Positions 62,236 through 64,000 of a stretch of 64,000 bases of DNA are shown here, piece after piece. The notes beneath the pieces were generated by a model. It was not told where the DNA came from and did no database searches. It saw only the letters and a program-made list of their open reading frames with translations. The DNA comes from CAVZTA01 sp963778025 (lineage in GTDB: Bacteria; Chloroflexota; Limnocylindria; Limnocylindrales; CSP1-4), in contig CAVZTA010000009.1 of assembly GCA_963778025.1 (NCBI GenBank), forward strand, positions 310,001-374,000, in the 5' to 3' direction. The position numbers were made by a program, and so were the translations under genes. Within the stretch, counting starts at the first letter, position 1; the number at the start of each line of letters is the position of its first letter.

Positions 62236-62462
62236 CGAGGGCCGTCCGCTCGCCGCGAGTGACGTTCGGCCCATCCTGACCGGGCGGTCCGGCCTCACCG
62301 CGGACCCGCGTCGCGTTCCCGGGCCGCTCGGCCCGGTGAGTGGGGCCCACCGGCACTGGGATCGCGCGTGGCTCCCGAACACGCTGGGTCCGGCGATGGG
62401 TGGGGCCGCGAGGCTGCCCTGGGTCCGGGATGCCCGGCCACGCCCGTCGCGGGAGGTGGACG

Positions 62463-63054
62463 ATGACTGTCAACGAGCATGATCGTCGGGGCGACGGTCG
62501 CGGTCGCCGGGATCGCCCTGGTCCTGCTCGGCGCCGGCGCCCTCGCGCTCCGCGAGTGGGGCATCGATCCCATCGAGCGAATCGCCGAGGCCGGGTGGCC
62601 GCTGTTCGTCGTCCTGCCCGGGCTCGCGCTCCTGGCCATGGCGGTCATCCCGGCGCCGCCGCGCGGCGTCGGGTTCGCGATCGCGGGATCCATCGTGACC
62701 TCGATCGGGCTCGTCCTGTGGTGGCAGGACCAGACGGGCCGTTACGAGACCTGGGCCTACGCCTGGGCGCTCATCGGCCCGGGTGCCGCGGGGCTCGGGA
62801 TGTTCGTCTACGGCGCGTTGACGAGGACATCGGACCTCGTGCGCCTGGGGATCCGCCTGCTGGCCATCGCCGGCGTGCTGTTCCTCGGCGGCGCCTGGTT
62901 CTTCGAGACGCTGTTCGACACCGGTCAGGTGCCCTTCGACCTCGACGCCGACCTGTGGTGGCCGGTGGGCCTCATCGCGATCGGCGGTCTGGTCGTGATC
63001 GGTGCGCTGTTCCGGGGCGAAGGACCCCGGCACGGAAAGGAAGGTACGTCATGA
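62463..63054 (+). CDS. Multi-pass membrane protein (start region frame uncertain)
   Basis: About 196 residues with roughly six helices (VGATVAVAGIALVLLGAGALAL, LFVVLPGLALLAMAVIP, AIAGSIVTSIGLVLWW, GPGAAGLGMFVYGA, LLAIAGVLFLGGAWFF, WWPVGLIAIGGLVVIGALF). The best ribosome site (GGGAGGTGG) precedes ATG 62463, which is in another frame. A one-base error near 62477 would join MTVNE to the main frame; otherwise ATG 62479 is used. The stop overlaps the PspC start (ATGA). Function unknown. Confidence 0.75.
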
Positions 63055-63500
63055 CCGCCGCCCCGCCCATCGTCGATCCCGTCCAGCGACGGCTCGTCCG
63101 GTCACGCCACGATCGGGTCCTCGCCGGTGTCTGCGGCGGGATCGCCGAGTACTACGGCAGTGACCCGACGATGATCCGCCTGGTGGCGGCAGTGCTCGGG
63201 ATCCTGACCGGGATCTTCCCGCTGCTGCTGCTCTACATCCTCGCCGCGGTGATCATCCCGGACGACGGCTCCGCGGTCGTCGACCCCACAGCCGTGGGCG
63301 ATCCCACGCTGGCCGTTCGGCCGGCGCGGACGGGTCGCGGTGCGCTGATCGTGGGCTCGGCGTTCCTGATCCTCGGCTTCGCCGCGTTCGTCGATCGCAT
63401 CTGGGACATCGACTGGGATCTGTTCGGTCCCGTCGTGGTGATGGCCATCGGCGCCGCGTTCGTCCTGGGCGCCATGACCCGCTGGAGCGCCGAGCGATGA
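63051..63500 (+). CDS. PspC-domain membrane protein
   Basis: A 149-residue protein. RRLVRSRHDRVLAGVCGGIAEYYGSDPTMIRLVAAVLGILTGIFPLLLLYILAAVIIPDD is a canonical PspC domain (phage-shock/envelope stress). A second part has two helices (ALIVGSAFLILGFAAFVDRIW and FGPVVVMAIGAAFVLGAM) like the LiaF/DUF5668 membrane region. It is co-translated with the upstream membrane protein and the downstream flavodoxin. Confidence 0.92.
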   Translation: MTAAPPIVDPVQRRLVRSRHDRVLAGVCGGIAEYYGSDPTMIRLVAAVLGILTGIFPLLLLYILAAVIIPDDGSAVVDPTAVGDPTLAVRPARTGRGALIVGSAFLILGFAAFVDRIWDIDWDLFGPVVVMAIGAAFVLGAMTRWSAER

Positions 63501-64000
63501 GGGTCACGATCGTCTACGCCTCGATCTACGGGAACACCCGGCAGCTCGCCACCGCCATGGCGGAGGCGCTGGTCGCCGACGATCACGACGTCCGGCTGCT
63601 GCCAGCCGGCTCGCCCGACCTTGCGACACTCGAGGGGACGGAGCTGCTGCTCGTGGGCGCCCCGACGCAGATCCACGGCTGGCAACTTCCGGTCCGCGAC
63701 TTCCTCGACTCGATCTCGCGCGATGGACCGGCCGTCCCGGCCGCCGCGTTCGACACCCGGCTTCGCGGGCACACCTGGGCCACCGGGTCCGCGGCCATCC
63801 ATATCGCGAAGAGCCTCAGGGCCGCCCGTTGTTCGCTCGTCGCTGAGCCGGCGAGCTTCATCGTCGAGGCCAAGGAAGGTCCGCTCGCCGAGGGCGAGGA
63901 AGCACGCGCCGTCGCGTGGGCCACCGATACTGGCACGCACCGTCGGTGCGCGCCGGGCGGTGGCCTGAGCGAACGCCATGTCTGTCGTCACCCCAAGCCA
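63497..64000 (+). CDS. Flavodoxin (open at the window end)
   Basis: ATG 63497 overlaps the PspC stop. VTIVYASIYGNTRQLATAMAEALVADDHDVRLLPAGSPDLATLEGTELLLVGAPTQIHGWQLPVRDFLDSI is a classical flavodoxin FMN site and fold, followed by FDTRLRGHTWATGSAAIHIAKSLRAARCSLVAEPASFIVEAKEGPLAEGEEARAVAWA. The last 30 codons look non-homologous, so a frame error near 63915 is likely and the true stop may lie at 63966 or beyond the window. Confidence 0.85.
   Translation, partial: MRVTIVYASIYGNTRQLATAMAEALVADDHDVRLLPAGSPDLATLEGTELLLVGAPTQIHGWQLPVRDFLDSISRDGPAVPAAAFDTRLRGHTWATGSAAIHIAKSLRAARCSLVAEPASFIVEAKEGPLAEGEEARAVAWATDTGTHRRCAPGGGLSERHVCRHPKP

Overview
This is a 64 kb stretch of very GC-rich bacterial DNA with genes packed on both strands. 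Many genes overlap by ATGA or GTGA. No rRNA, integrase, transposase, phage gene or CRISPR array is visible. A glutaminyl-tRNA synthetase, F420/PPOX-fold enzymes, Zn-dependent dehydrogenases and leaderless TAnnnT-type promoters fit a terrestrial Chloroflexota (possibly the Limnocylindria/Ellin6529 lineage) better than an Actinobacterium, but this placement is inference from gene content. Many genes carry single-base frame breaks, often at G/C homopolymers. The sequence therefore looks like a long-read or metagenomic assembly with residual indels, and I treat most broken genes as intact in the organism.

Regions. (1) 0-4.7 kb: end of a sugar-binding protein, two ABC permeases and a GH78 alpha-L-rhamnosidase. 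(2) 4.7-7.4 kb: a surface protein with four YbaY/YscW-like modules and a long Pro-Thr/Ser linker, coupled to a zinc-ribbon membrane protein. (3) 7.5-12 kb: DUF2164, glnS, then a scrambled junction with a 3' tRNA fragment, a broken lipoprotein and a 5'-truncated MBOAT O-acyltransferase followed by an intact AlgJ/AlgX-like partner. (4) 12-20.6 kb: a LacI-controlled alpha-glucoside locus (GH13_18 phosphorylase, ABC importer, divergent GH63 hydrolase) with twin operators. (5) 20.6-34.2 kb: mixed housekeeping genes (DM13 protein, S49 peptidase, class V aminotransferase, LURP-one protein, two MFS transporters, acrylyl-CoA reductase, metallo-hydrolase, lipase) ending in a TPP-riboswitch-controlled thiamine-precursor uptake pair. 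(6) 34.4-64 kb: a long stress/redox/energy island: flavodoxins, hemerythrin, SulP and VIT1-type transporters, a sulfane-sulfur operon (ArsR regulator, DsrE, TusA-DsrE2, TusA, SQR-like flavoprotein), gap-pgk, alcohol dehydrogenase, PPOX-fold enzymes, DsbB-TlpA, CBS and universal stress proteins, an acetyl-CoA hydrolase/transferase family enzyme, GNAT and PspC.

The most interesting signal is a 14-bp near-palindrome, GGGCC-ATCC-GGCCC. It recurs in intergenic regions of the 36-62 kb island, sometimes as pairs 21-22 bp apart. It has the same 5+4+5 architecture as the DosR/DevR box, and the genes behind it (USP, CBS, hemerythrin, flavodoxin, SRPBCC, glycolysis) resemble a dormancy/hypoxia regulon. 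I propose an undescribed NarL/DosR-like regulon; no regulator gene lies in the window.
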